A stretch of 64,000 bases of DNA from Apostichopus japonicus (Eukaryota > Echinodermata > Holothuroidea > Aspidochirotida > Stichopodidae): positions 3,391,001 to 3,455,000 of the forward strand of contig NC_092561.1 of NCBI RefSeq assembly GCF_037975245.1, in the 5' to 3' direction. Within the stretch, counting starts at the first letter, position 1; the number at the start of each line of letters is the position of its first letter. The notes beneath the pieces are model-generated. The model ran no database searches, was not told the DNA's origin, and saw only the letters and a program-made list of their open reading frames with translations. The position numbers were made by a program, and so were the translations under genes. Positions 1-12,275 of this stretch are shown piece by piece.

Positions 1-139
1 GACTGGGTATAAAGGGTGTCACCTTGACAGTAACATGACAAACTGTGTGAGTGAGGCAAATTCAGAGTGCATTACATCGAGACTGACAAGAGCCTCCGCG
101 TTAACAGCTAACGCATTGCTTGCGGAAACGATTGAAAAT

Positions 140-530
140 ACCATATATAACAGTGGGGGGGGGGGGGGGGGAATCAGTGGCGGCGGAACCGGGGGATTGG
201 GGGGGGGGGCTCAGCCCCCCAATGAAAAAGGTGATGGGGCAAATGCATGATAAGCCCCCCCCCCCAATATTTACCAAGGCTCCGAAACGTGCATCTGCCC
301 ATTTTTCAAAGCATATACTTGTCGATCTGTCCGATGCACACGTATACTATATATATATATATAGGTGTAATAATTTTAGTAAATGCTGGGGGGGACACTC
401 GGCCCGTCCCCTGGCTATAGACCACATTTTCACCCCAACCGCGTCTTCAAGTGGTGGGGTGGGAGTGGTGGGGAGGAGGGCGAACATGGGGGGGGGGGTA
501 GGTGCGGAGCATTGCAGCCAGAGCATTTAA
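140..530. repeat. G/C-tract-rich repeat island
   Basis: Long G runs (about 18 G around 154-171, others near 200 and 490) and C runs near 255 sit in otherwise AT-rich DNA. The open frames across it are glycine-rich by-products of the G runs. Similar islands at 1.08-1.24 kb and 10.4-11.4 kb suggest remnants of a dispersed GC-rich repeat family. No coding capacity is recognisable. Confidence 0.5.
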
Positions 531-1084
531 ACGATATGATAATTGATTGTCTGTATCATGCCTCATCGAATATTAGTGTTTTAAATAAGAGTGTAATAAG
601 CTAAACGCTACACTCATCAAAATTTGTGTTTACACTACGAGTACACGCAAGGCGTGGAACATGGCTCTATGTTTAAACGCAATCAATAAACGAACAAAAA
701 CACAATATTAGCATTTCACCTGTACCGTATAGGGTACATGCATTCGTGACAGTACTTGGTTCATAGAAATTTGTTGGCAACTGCACATTTTTTTGGAATT
801 ACCCATTTGTTGACATCAAGAAATGCTTTCTGTTTTTTCTTATGACATTTATTGAATTATTGCATTTAATTGCAAGTAGTAATTTACTACACTCAAAAAC
901 GTCTTTGCGAGTACACTACGAGTAATAGCTACTCTCTTAAAACACCATCGAATATACAAATTACAATGTTTTTACAGATTTTTACGTGCAATCTGAGAAA
1001 TTGCAGGTTTGAGACCCATATTTTAGGGCTAGGTATTCGCAGCATAAAACACTCGGGAAGTGCCGTTTCCGGCCATCTGGGGGT

Positions 1085-1240
1085 TTGAAAACCCCAAAAA
1101 TGTTCCCGTACGCTCCGCGCCGACCTATGGTGGCGCTCCGCTTAGATAGTCTCCACACATTAGCCCCCCAAATAATTTTCCCGTTCCGCCGCGCCTCGGG
1201 GAATCAAAATTCCCCGACTGATTTAGGTTAGCGGCTGAAG
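1085..1240. repeat. GC-rich dispersed repeat fragment
   Basis: A short GC-rich block has recurring GCGCTCCGC/CCGCGCC-type words and a C run. It resembles in composition the block at 10.64-11.15 kb, which has GCGTAGCG and GGCGCGAAGC words. It is likely a dispersed repeat remnant; the family was not recognised. Confidence 0.35.
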
Positions 1241-3670
1241 AGTGTGGAAGGGCCAGAGGCGAATGAAGGATGTCGTAAACTTGGGAAAAGTAGTATCGTG
1301 GGGTCAATTAAGTTGAATCGTATGTGCCCACCCCTTCACCAAAAAAAAAAGAGCATTAAGAATTTACCTCTGAGGGATACTTAGGTTATAACTTAGGTCC
1401 ATTTGGGTAGCTCTTGACGGAACAATGTGCTAATAAATGAACAAACTTAAATATTTCCTCGATTAATTTAAGTAGAGATCGGCATGAATCATGCAATGAT
1501 CAATTGCAAGTTGGTATAATGGTTCATAAATATAAGCTGTTTTGTGGTAGTTGAGATGGTTTTACCATCTATCAGACCGGCGTTTTCCTGCAAAATCCTC
1601 ATACAATCAATGCAAAAATATTACACTAAACAAGGGGAAAATATAAATTATCCGACGATTCGGTGTGGGTAACGTCTGCTTGCTGGCCTCTAGAACCACT
1701 TCGATAATTAAATTAAGAAATTATAAAGACAGAGTATAATCTCTTACATTTGTGTAATTCGTGTAATTGTATTTTATGGCACACAATTGTTTAACATGCT
1801 AAATTAAGCAAGTTGGCGGTTGTCACCTTTTTTTTCTAGTTTTTCTAGTATTTTCGCATTAATTCGACGTGGTCCTTTTGTGGAAACGCCTCAGTGCCAC
1901 TTGCATCTAGACCCACTTCGATTCAAGTGTAATTAAACCAAACACATAATCTCTCTAACATTCGATGATTGTTCACGGGGTTTTAATAGAGCAGTTAATC
2001 CCCCCCCCCCCCCTTAACCCGTTTCCCTTGTTATTGTAGTGCGTATGCGCGCTACAATACTGGGATTACTAGCCCGCTTCATCATCTACATGGCTTGCTG
2101 GTGAATGCCAGCTGAACATACACTTTTCATAGCAATCTGTAATCCACAGGATGGCTACGCAGGAAATAATCCAGCCTCAGATTTGCATAGAATTGTGGCG
2201 GCGAACAATTACTTCTGCACAGGTAAATAAACTAGATCTCCTTGCGTAGCATACTTCTTCAAAACAATACGTAAAATTCTCTAATTTGGTTCGTTATTCT
2301 CGAATTGAACAAGACAGGTTACATTAGAGTTAACAACATCCTGCAAGAAAGCTGCAAGCAACAAATGTTAAAGACCAACTTTGGAGACAATTTTTTTTTT
2401 TGGGGGGGGGGGGGGATTTTCCTTTAATTTGGGAGTTTACATACCCATAATCAACATGTGTGAAAAATAATCTTCGAAAACCTACTATAACCCATCTAGA
2501 AAAGACCACGAAAATGGACATTTTGGGTAGTCACGTGACATGAACCTCTGGAATGTCTGAAAACAGAGATTGACCCAAAGGAGCCTCTGGTCACCGTGTG
2601 ACGTCATTGTTTGTATATCGCGAAAATCAAACGCTGATATAGGCACTGTTTATACACAGATAGCGACCAATTGTACTGTATTTGACTCCCAATTTCGAGC
2701 GTTTGCAAAGCTGTTAGCTTAAAACAAGAACACATGAAGGTTAAAAAATAGTTTTAATACAATTTTAAGAAGAAAATTTAGTTACATTGGTTATTTTATT
2801 AGCAAAATTTCCACTCAAATGGAAGCATCTTTTACATAGCGGAGCGTCAATAGGTCAGTACGGTACAATATACTGAAGAACATGCAAGCAGCTTGGCGAT
2901 TCAGTAATACAATTTGATCGCAAGATACCGTAAACTGAACAGAAGAAAAGACCTAAAAGAAGCCTCATGCGTGATATGTGACGGGAAAATGGCTAAAGTT
3001 ACTGTCAACGAAATGAACGAATTACCAAAAAGACAGTAAACATAATCGAACAACTACGAGAAGACGCTGACCCGAATCGACCAGGGTAGCATATACATGA
3101 CTAAGCTTCAGCTGAACATAGTACTTACTGGTTTTAATATCCAAAAGTACAAACACAGAAAAAGTATCCTTTCTATAAACAAAATTTAGCAGTGAATATC
3201 CAAATCCACGTTTCTTGTTCAATCCTGGGCGAAATACTACCGTGACTCGTGTAATTCCATAGAATTAGGTCTAGTTGAAACAGGCCTTGACCAGTTACAT
3301 CCCACAATCACAAGACAGTCACTAACGAAATGAAACGTCCGATCGCTACATAGAACCGTTTTCATTCAACTCCTTGGACCATGCAGATGCCGAAATAAAC
3401 ATAACGGACAATATAACACAATGTATCACGAACTCACGATACTGGAATACAACAAAGGAAATAGATAAATGCGATGAAATCCTAACATGACTATTTACAC
3501 ATGCTGTGAGCCAACTCACTACATGTACTAACAATGCTACCCCATAGGCACGGTATATACATGGTCATCTCTTACAGTAAATATTATACTGTCAATTGCG
3601 TGATATAAAGTTACATGTAAGGACGTCCAGAGCTTGTTTACGAGGAGACTTGAAAGGGTCAATTTCACAT

Positions 3671-3722
3671 TAGCTATGTCCGACCATGGAGCTATAAATA
3701 GCTCCATGGTCCGACACAGCTA
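3671..3722. repeat. 52-bp near-perfect palindrome
   Basis: Two 25-bp arms (3671-3695 and 3698-3722) are inverted copies with two mismatches, separated by the two bases AA. The central 30 bases, from GACCATGGAGCTAT through its mirror, are perfect. It could form a cruciform or hairpin, or be the collapsed end of a foldback element. No flanking gene is apparent. Confidence 0.85.
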
Positions 3723-5544
3723 TCGACAGTATATAATGTTCGCAGACTGAGACATTCGCAGCATACACAGAGGCAGGGTCATGCATGTGGACTCATGGGC
3801 ATGAGAAACTCCGGGTGCTGGAAAATCTTTCTGCTTGGATCTCAAAAAATTATCCAAAATCTGCGGCGTTTTACGTCGGTTCTTTTACTCGGAAATCTCA
3901 AAAAGCTGATGCTTTTGTTGGATTAGGTTTAACTGCAACCTCCAACAACACAGAATTGTGTAATTTCGGGGGAAAAGGAGTAATATCGTTGATGTTTTTG
4001 GCAGCTCAAGTATACAACTTTACACACTAAAAGTATTGTTGTGAGTGAGGTATACAAACAGTGACGTCACATGGTCACCTGATGTCTTCGGAATGTTTCA
4101 GGAATGTCTGAAATAGGTTTCATAAAAAGCTGACTTTTCTTCCAATGTTTACGTATTTAACGTCCGAAATTGGTAAAGTTAATTACAGCAATGTAATTGG
4201 AGTGAGTTAAGGATTACATACATGCAAAATGGTGGGATTTTATGTTCATCGAAAAGTCTCCATTGTTGGTCTTTAATCTTATTTAGCCGCAACGACTCGG
4301 CGTTATCTGTACTAATTCAGCTCTTGTAACATATTAGGTACTTGGAACGTTATTATTGTCATGGCAGTATATACTATGGCCTTGTATGGCATTTATTACG
4401 AGTTTTGGATGATAAACCAGGGCCAGGAAATCGACCAAGCAGTTTCTTTGTAGACCGGAGGGTGTTACATTTGCAATGATAGACTATTGACCTACCGTTA
4501 GATTGATCGTCCTTTAGGCCTTCGGGTGTTCCGTATGCTCGTCAAATATCAGGAAAGTTAGATGTTCTTCAATTTGACCAATTAGTGTCCAGGATTCTGT
4601 GTATTCTCTGTCACGTCCGAAACAGACGCGACTCGTAATTGACAGCTTAGTTCTGATCGTCTTAGTGATCATTTCTTCATTTATAATGCAGGCACACGCT
4701 AGATAGAGTACTGTTTATAAACATTACACAATATAGCCTAGCTTCGGTCTACGTTAAAGGCCCAAAACGCCGAATTTCCTTCTTTGTGACCGAAATAACT
4801 TCAAAAGGGTTACAGTGACAAAGACCCCTCCATTGAATATGAACAACTAACTAAGTTTGACCTCTACGACGCACTACAATGACGAGTGTTTGTTTACAAA
4901 TACAGTTGTTCTAGTTTAGTTTAATACTTTTGCTTTGAATAGATGGGGGCGCTGCGGGAAAACACCTGCCTGTCGACATCTAGAATCATTTGATTATTCT
5001 AAAGTGTATTAAAAGGAAGGCCGGAATAATGTCCCATACATATGTTGCTCAAGCTAGGATGTTTCCAATCATCTTCCCGAAAAAAATACTAATTTATAAA
5101 ATTTTATAAAACCTGATATGAATATTTTCCTACTATCCCTTCGATAATAGAAACATCTCACTTGACATGGTAAAGTTTGCGCTGCTAAAGTTTTCCGCAT
5201 ATTTCACATGATAAGCTAGCTTTGCTTAGCCTTTTACCCAATAATGAATCTCTGCGACTACAGTGATATGCATTACCTGTGTAATTGTATGACCTTTAAT
5301 ACCCTATTCAGTGTTTGCCAGCTTCAGGCTTCTAAACAACTACTCGAAATAAAAGTAGGAATGGAATTATGTAATCACTGTTCTACTAAATAGGTCACAC
5401 TGCACTGAAAACTACATACAAACAATAACGTACCCTTGCATGACATCCACCATGGCCATCGGTCACTTGTAATGAATAATTGCACACCTTCATTTTTGGT
5501 CTATAAGTATAACTATATTGATCTTTCTTTTGCTTCGGAAGATC

Positions 5545-6475
5545 AGACTTGATGGTGTGTGAGCTAAACCAGGTAGTAGTGCTGATATATCCTATGATGG
5601 TTAAATAGTGGCTTTAGACCTTATGGTCTGTGAGCTAAACTTGATATAGTCCAGTGGTGTTGATTATCTCCTCTGTTTATTAAAGATTGACTTTACACAT
5701 ATTGGTATATGGGCGTGGTATAATCCAGTGTGTTGATAATCCTCTGATTAAAGAGTGGCTTAAGACCTAATGATGGTTAAAGAGTGGCTTAAGACCTAAT
5801 GGTGTGTGAGCTATACTTGGTATAGCCCAGTAGTGTTGATATATCCTCTGATGATTAAAGAGTGGCTTTAGACCTACTGGTATGTGAGCTATACTTGGTA
5901 TAGTCCAGTGTTGTTGATTATCCTCTGATGGTTAAAGAGTGGCTTTAGACCTAACGGATTGTGAGCTATAGTTAGTATAGTCCAGTAGTGTTGATTATCC
6001 TCTGATGATTAAGAGTGGCTTTAGACATTATGGTCTGTGAGATAAACTTGGTATAGACCAGTGTAATTGATTACCATCATATTATTAAATAGTGGCTTAC
6101 GACTTAATGGTCTGTGAGCTATAGGTCTTCTAGGTATAGTCCAATAAGTGTTGATTATACTCTGATAATTCAAGAGTGGCTTCAGACCTAATTGTCTGTG
6201 AGTTATAGTAAGTATTGTTCAGTAGTGTTGATATAATCTGATGTTTTAAAGAGTGGCGTTAGACCTAATGGTCTTTGAGATATACTTGGTATAGGCTAGT
6301 GTCGTTGATTACCATCTGATGATTAAATAGTGGCTTACGACTTAATGGTCTGTGAGCTATAGGCCTTCTAGGTATAGTCCAGTAGTGTTGATTATACTCT
6401 GATGATTCAAAGGTGGCTTCAGACCTATAATGGTCTATGAGCTATAGTAGGTGTTGTCCAGTATTGTTGATTTGG
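5545..6475. repeat. Tandem repeat, about 70-86 bp units, about 12 copies
   Basis: A diverged unit recurs. It is marked by the words GTGAGCTATA, TATAGTCCAGTAGTGTTGAT, CCTCTGATGATTAA and AGTGGCTT.AGACCTAATGG. Successive GTGAG words lie at roughly 5557, 5627, 5802, 5883, 5957, 6033, 6110, 6194, 6274, 6350 and 6436, so units are about 70-86 bp. Units differ by substitutions and small indels, so the array is not recent. No open frame runs through it. Confidence 0.85.
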
Positions 6476-6479
6476 ACAT

Positions 6480-7290
6480 CAAATAGTCCATAAACCAACC
6501 CCAGCATGTGTAGACTATTATCGAATATCACGGACAAATTTGATAGAAAAAAAAACAAATTTCTGCGCCAAAAGGGTTTTCTTTCATCGAGATCGAAAGA
6601 CGTAGGCTATTAATAAAAACTCCAACATATCAAGGTTAGACTATTGTTTGTAGTGAGCTCAATTCCTTATACGAAATTAGGAAGGTTTACACCAATGCGG
6701 CGTACATGATATCACAGGGACTCAACCTTCATGGAATGTCAGGATGGACAATTGTTATATAATGGAGGAATTTGAGGTCCTGGAATTGGTGAGACCGTTG
6801 CTTGGAGTCCTCCTTCAGAAAAAAAGACATTTAGATGAGAATTGTGCATTCTGAGTCATATTAAACTATCAATAATGTATATAATTAGGTATAACAGCAA
6901 GGTTGTGCTAATAAAAGAAAAATTGTATGTAAAAAGGAAAACATCAATTGCTTTCGGATAACTTATTGGTGGTTTTCTCATTAAAAAAACAAAACAAATT
7001 GGAGGATTAGAAGTTTGAAAGATGAAAAGGATTATAACAGAGATTCTAAGAACCCATTTTTAATATAAATGGCTGCTCTGTAGATAAATGAGTTCTTAAA
7101 AAGTATAATTCTAAAAGTTGTCGAGATAGTATGAATTCGTAAATTGTACTTGTTGTTTCTATTGCATGTAACTATGTATATTTTTAGCTAGTCTTATGAA
7201 TTCATTTCTAGCAGCAGTGTTTACTGTACCAACCAGGCTTTCATAGTCTAGAACTCGAGATAAAATATATTTGAACAGTATATCAAGAAA
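6480..7290. other. Intergenic AT-rich stretch, nothing identified
   Basis: No domain, splice-bounded open frame, RNA gene or clear repeat was seen between the tandem array and the RT fossil. Confidence 0.5.
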
Positions 7291-7299
7291 CTTCTGAAT

Positions 7300-7620
7300 C
7301 TTTTTAATCCTTTACATGATTTATAGTCATTTTGACTTTCAAGGTGTGTCCGCTTTGAAATGTTACGGGATAAGCTCTGTATCATCAGCGTACTTACTTA
7401 CATTACACCCCGGGGAAGAACGTATATCATCTGTGTATATTGTAAAGAGTAACGCAGATAGAGGACCTCACTGGGGGACTCCCACTGTAATCTTTGATTC
7501 CTCTGAAAAACCTTTCTGTAGCTTGACTTGTCGGGACCATCCTTGTAAAAAAATAGCCAACAAATGAATAAGCCATGGCTCATCGATAAAACTACACAAA
7601 CTTTGGATTAAGCGATTTGT
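7300..7620 (-). mobile_element. Degenerate non-LTR retrotransposon RT fragment
   Basis: On the minus strand one frame reads through classic reverse-transcriptase landmarks. There is a GVPQ motif around 7472-7484, followed by a stop where the family usually has Gly. Next comes the hydrophobic LLFTIYTDDI segment, then the catalytic YADD box at 7381-7392, then another stop. Upstream residues resemble the strand before GVPQ in LINE RTs. Two in-frame stops and the small size show a dead fragment of a LINE. Only part of the palm domain remains; the clade cannot be assigned by eye. Confidence 0.8.
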
Positions 7621-9159
7621 TAAACGGTATTAAAAGCACCTGGAAATCTAAAAATAACTCTCTTATTTAAACCAGAAACAACACAATGTACGAGTTTGAG
7701 TATAGCATCTGTGCAAGATACGCCTTTTTGTGGGCAAACTGATTTTAATCACCGTATGATACGATGGCCTACGTCAAGTATGAAAATACTAAGTTTTGCA
7801 TACAGTTAAAACCAATACTGGACATGTCAATTGGTCTAAAAGCGTTTACAGATGTTGGAATAGAGATTTTTAGGCACAGGTGATGTTTTAGCATGTTTTC
7901 CATAGGGACGGAATTGAAGTTTCACTTGAGACGCACTTTTAAACCTTACAAGAATTCATTTATTGCTGGTTATCACCGTGGTGTTTTCTTCGTCTGTGTA
8001 GGAACGTATGTTGAGTACATTGTTAATACATCTCCCTTGGAGGGATGGTAAACGACTTGTGAGGAACATGTATCGACCTACGTGTGTAACCGCTGTATAT
8101 CCATACAGCGTAAAGGCTTAATAGCATTATCACAATGGAGCTTCATCACTGTGCAACGATGCATGAAAAGGATCAAGTGTAAACGAATGGAATTGTATGA
8201 CTAATCAAATATTACGCAAAAGGTAAATCACCGATTTTCCCCCAGTCTTATGTATTACAGTATGAGTTCCTGTTAAGTAAACTTTGCGTGAAATTTCAAA
8301 CCCATATCAAAGGTCTTTTGTAACGTCCAAGGATGAAACTGAGGGCAACGTGTACTACCTTACTGACTTAAACTTATGTTTATATGCTTGTATAAGGAAT
8401 AATGTCTTTTGTATCTCAATAGCTCTGATAAATGTTAAAATAATCATAATAAAAAACAATAGAGCAATGCACAGACTTTTTGTAAGAAATAAATACATAA
8501 GTGAAAAGTTTCTTTTTTCATAAATATACTTCAAGTAATGTATTCCCTTGTTTATCACACCTACTAAGAGTTGTTTACGGAGACAACCGAAACATATTAA
8601 ATAAGCCCATGGTACGTGTACATATGTAAAGAGTTCACAAGAACAAATTGAAACCATAAAGATATCAACAATATATATGTCTGGAATACAATTTCAATTA
8701 TTTAAAAATAAGAGAAAATGTTGTATGTTTCTGCTAAAATTATCAATCAAATTTAGTGAAAGCCAAACTGAATGTTTTTTATGTTAAATACTAAGGAATT
8801 CAATGTACACTGTGGTAATTGTAACAGGAATAATACACCAAATGTAAAGTGGCAATCTAGTTTTGTCAGTTCAATATCTCCCAATTAATAAGGATTTTGT
8901 TTTTTTGTAAAGTACCAAAGTTTGATGCAGACGAAAACACCCTTCAAAATACACTCATTGTAAAAATTATTATGTTTAAACAAGATACTAGTGTTTTTAT
9001 ATTTATTTAATACCTCGGTATATCAGGCAAGTACAAAACAAGATAAATTGGTGGGTAAATTATTTGCGCCTCAGTAAATTGAGTATAGTTTCTTTATATC
9101 ATATTACAAGTTGATTTGGTTTACTATGTTATGTTTCTTTTTGAGTTGCTCCATCATCG

Positions 9160-9370
9160 GACCTGTCTTTGGGTTCGTAATCTGAATGACATTGTCTGAC
9201 TCTCCCTCTAGACTTTAATACTTTGTCTTTGTGTTCGTAATCTGAATGAAATTATACGACTCTCATTGTAGACTTTAATACTTTGTATTTGCCTTCGTTA
9301 TCTGGATGACGTTGTCTGACTCTCACTCTAGACTTGAATAATTTGTCTTTGCGTTCTTTATCTGAAGGAA
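9160..9370. repeat. About 63-bp tandem repeat, about 3.4 units
   Basis: The unit has the form TCTTTG.GTTCGTAATCTGAATGA followed by TCTCCCTCTAGACTTTAATAC, and repeats about every 63 bp. Two-unit versions occur at about 12140-12275 and 30865-31000. Read on the minus strand the unit gives a 21-residue peptide repeat rich in S, D, K and R. This copy has a stop, and differences between the other two copies change many residues, so a coding role is unlikely. Confidence 0.7.
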
Positions 9371-9978
9371 GAATGAAGAATGTTTCATCTCCCAATCTTG
9401 CTAAGATGTATTGAGGCATCTGAATTCATTTCTTTGTCAATTGGATTTTAAAATAAGTCACAGTATTGAGGGGAAGCAAAATTCCTGCGACATTTGTCGT
9501 CTTTCGAGTGCAACGCGGAAAACCGAATTCGAGACTTGTGAAGATTTCCTGATGCACTTATCATGGATAAGTGGGGAAGGGGGGTAGGAAGTTTGTGCTG
9601 GACAGACTTGTTGGGACTTATTTCTAACTAGATTAAAAAGAATGGTAGGGTATTTGTGACCTGAATAGTATCTTGAGCATTGCAGTAACATAGCAAAATA
9701 TTCAGTACACCATGCAACGTCTGTCCACTTTAGTATTCAGTGTTTTAACTTTGTCATCAGAAATGTCATGAAATAAGCAAATAGGCGAAAAAATCGAAGA
9801 AGTTGTCGATGTTCAATGTATTTACATTATCTTTGTTTACTTATGAACAGAGTTGTAACAAGTTATGACTAATGAATAGAACATTGACAAAATTTATATT
9901 TGATTTTTTTATTTGAGCCTCTCCCTTTCTTAACTTGTTGGAAACCCTGTGTAATGCCCTTTTCATAAATTTAAAAAT

Positions 9979-10039
9979 CATCGTCATCGTCATCGTCGTC
10001 GTCATCGTCGTCGTCATCGTCATCGTCATCGTCATCGTC
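9979..10039. repeat. (GTCATC)n/(GTC)n microsatellite
   Basis: A run of CATCGT and CGTCGT triplets forms an imperfect hexanucleotide microsatellite at the right edge of the older partial unit. The Met-Thr repeat frame on the minus strand is a by-product. Confidence 0.9.
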
Positions 10040-11420
10040 AATATCCGACAGCCCCACTTTTGAAGGTGTTAAGCCCATTTTTTGTTCAGATTTTCAAAAT
10101 TCACATTTCCCGTGATTAAACTCACTTCAAAACATACCCATAATGTTGCAAAAAATTTCATCTATGGACAACCAATATAGAAAAACCTCCTTGAACCCCT
10201 AACAGACTGGTCAAAATTGCACGAGTAGAGGGAAGTATGATGAAGAATGTTGGTCAGGAAATTTTCGAAAATTCCGACACAGTTAATTTATTGGTGTACA
10301 AATAATGAAACCTCCTATAACGGCTATTATAAAACTTCGTTGAAGGAAATGAAAAACGAACACTACACTCATAGGTCAAGGAGGCGGGGGGGGGGGGCTA
10401 ACGAAATATTTCTTTCTGAAAATTCGGGCAATATGCTGAGAATTTTTCGGGCACCTATACTGAAAGAAAAATACATTGCAATGATGTAGCTAAAGGAAAT
10501 GAATAATTTAAAAATTATCTTCTTGGTAATTAAAATAAAGTTCTAAGCTTGGCCGACTAATTCACCATTACCAATGTAAAAGAGAGTTTTGACATAATTG
10601 GACCTCCACGCCATTTTCATGCTCACTGATATGATGTGATATCTGCTGTTTGCTTTACAAATTCCAACAGGCGCGTAGCGAATAATTTGCCAAGGGAGGG
10701 GCGAAGCCTGTAGGCAAACCATCTAAGCGTAGCGCCACCACGAGTTGGCGCGAAGCGTACAAGAAAATTTTGGCCGAAAATGCCTCCCAGATCGCTGGAA
10801 ATGACACTTCCCATGCCTTGTAAGTTACATCTAAGCATTTTCTATTTCGAATTTACTAGCGATATCATAAAAAAAATATGCTCGGGAGGGGGGGGGGGCG
10901 GCGGTCGCCCCATTCCCGAAATGCGTCATGTTCCCCGACGACTTGGTCGAGTTCGAGACCAACCACAGTTGGTTCCATAGCACAATTGTTTAAGGCGTCC
11001 ATACACACACACGCGCGTTATGATAGACCATATATAGTATATAGATACGTTAGTGAGAGAGGAAAAATGGAAACGTCAAAAATGGAGTTGTCGGTGTAAG
11101 GGGTAGGGTGAGGCGCACGCCCCTTCCGAAATCCGAAATCCGTCACTGGCTACCCGGCCATGTGTATATAATAGGGTTCAACGCTGTAATGATGTCACTG
11201 TTCCTCTTTCTCTTCCCGGTGTCTTGGCGTTTATCTTCTACTCCCTCCTTTTCTTTTTTTTCCTCTCCTTGTTTTTCTTTTCCATTCCTTCCTCTCCTCC
11301 TCCTCCTCTTTTTTCCCCTCTTTTCCCCTCTTTTTTCCTTTTTTCTTCTCTTTTTTTCTCTCTCTTTTTTTCTTACCCGGGGGGCGCGCGCCCCCAACGC
11401 CCCCCCTGGATACGCGCCTG
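10040..11420. other. Unit-specific insert with GC-rich repeats and a polypyrimidine tract
   Basis: This segment lies between the old partial unit and unit A and has no counterpart in unit B. It holds a G run near 10390, a GC-rich block at 10.64-11.15 kb and a strongly pyrimidine strand at about 11236-11376. It ends in a GGGGCGCGCGCCCCC-like block near 11385. Its frames are low-complexity (Arg/Lys or Ser/Phe) and are not credible proteins. Confidence 0.5.
11236..11376. repeat. Polypyrimidine (C/T) tract, about 140 nt
   Basis: The plus strand is almost purely C and T, interrupted by only a few purines. Such purine/pyrimidine asymmetry can form triplex (H-DNA) or be a relic of a pyrimidine-rich repeat. 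It is immediately followed by the GC-rich inverted block near 11385. Confidence 0.8.
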
Positions 11421-12139
11421 GTTATATGTCTGTATAATGGTAATAATTGCGCTTTTTATCATTCCAATATCTTAATAGCTTTGACTTACAATATGTACAA
11501 AAAACATAATAAAAAAAAATAAATAAAATAGAGCGATATGTTTTAAATACATAAGTGAAAATTTTCTTCATAAATATATTTCAAGAAAAGTATTCCCTAG
11601 TTGCTCACAGCTACAATGAGTTGTGTACGAATATAATCTACAAATATTAAAGAAACCCACGGTACAAGGAATTTACAAAAACAAATTAATTACAATTTCA
11701 ATGATTTAAAAATACGAATCCAATTTTGTATGTTTCTGCCAAAATTATCACTGAAACTGAATGCTTTTTGTGTATGTTAAAGCATACAGGTCTCATTATA
11801 CATTGTGGAAACTGTAAAATGATAAAATAATACATCCATAAGATGTAATCTAGTTTTATCAGTATCAATATCTCAATAAATAAGGAAATTATTATTTTTC
11901 CTTGTAAAGCACCAATGATGCAGGTGAAAATGTTTATGTTTTCACACGATACTACTGTTTTTTGTTTTTACATTTTATATTTATTTAATACCTTCTTATA
12001 TCAGGAAGTAAATAAAATGGATTGATGAAATTTTCTTTATTTTATATTAAAAATTGTTTTGGTTTAGTATGTTATGTTTTGTTTCATCCCCATTCCTGTT
12101 GTAGATACATGCATCAACTCCAAACGGGTTTGAGTGGCT

Positions 12140-12275
12140 CCGTCATCGGACCTGTCTTTGGGTTCGTTATCTGAATGATAGTGTGTGACTCTCCGTCTAG
12201 ACTTTAATGCATTGTCTTTGCTTTCTTTATCTGAATGATATAGTCTGACGCTCCCTGAATGTTGTGATGGCGGTA
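12140..12275. repeat. 63-bp repeat, two units (unit A)
   Basis: Two copies of the TCTTTG..TTC.TTATCTGAATGA unit. It matches the 9.2-kb array and the unit B copy at 30865-31000. A minus-strand frame of about 79 codons covers it in A and B, but about a sixth of the residues differ between the two, which argues against selection for a protein. Confidence 0.65.

Larger units (their letters stand above)
1..5544. other. Left-flank noncoding stretch, no gene seen
   Basis: No open frame here has convincing length, codon bias, splice context or a recognisable domain. The open frames present are short and low-complexity. The stretch holds G-rich islands, poly-C and T/G tracts near 2.0 and 2.4 kb, and a palindrome at 3.7 kb (listed separately). 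A regulatory role or short noncoding RNA cannot be excluded from sequence alone. Confidence 0.6.
7900..10040. repeat. Older partial copy of the duplicated unit
   Basis: This stretch aligns by eye to the start of unit B from about 29.69 to 31.4 kb; for example the ATACAGCG.AAAGGCTTAATAGC word occurs at about 8102 and 29831. Parts also align to 11.42-13.3 kb. It is more diverged than unit A is from unit B, suggesting an earlier duplication that lost its gene. The open frames inside are interrupted relative to their counterparts, so I treat it as noncoding. Confidence 0.65.

Noticed and set aside
5545-6475. CRISPR-like or snRNA-array reading of the tandem repeat
   Set aside because: Eukaryotic context, no constant repeat with unique spacers, and units diverge throughout.
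11143-11475. Overlapping frames rich in Arg/Lys (minus) and Ser/Phe (plus)
   Set aside because: By-products of the polypyrimidine tract.
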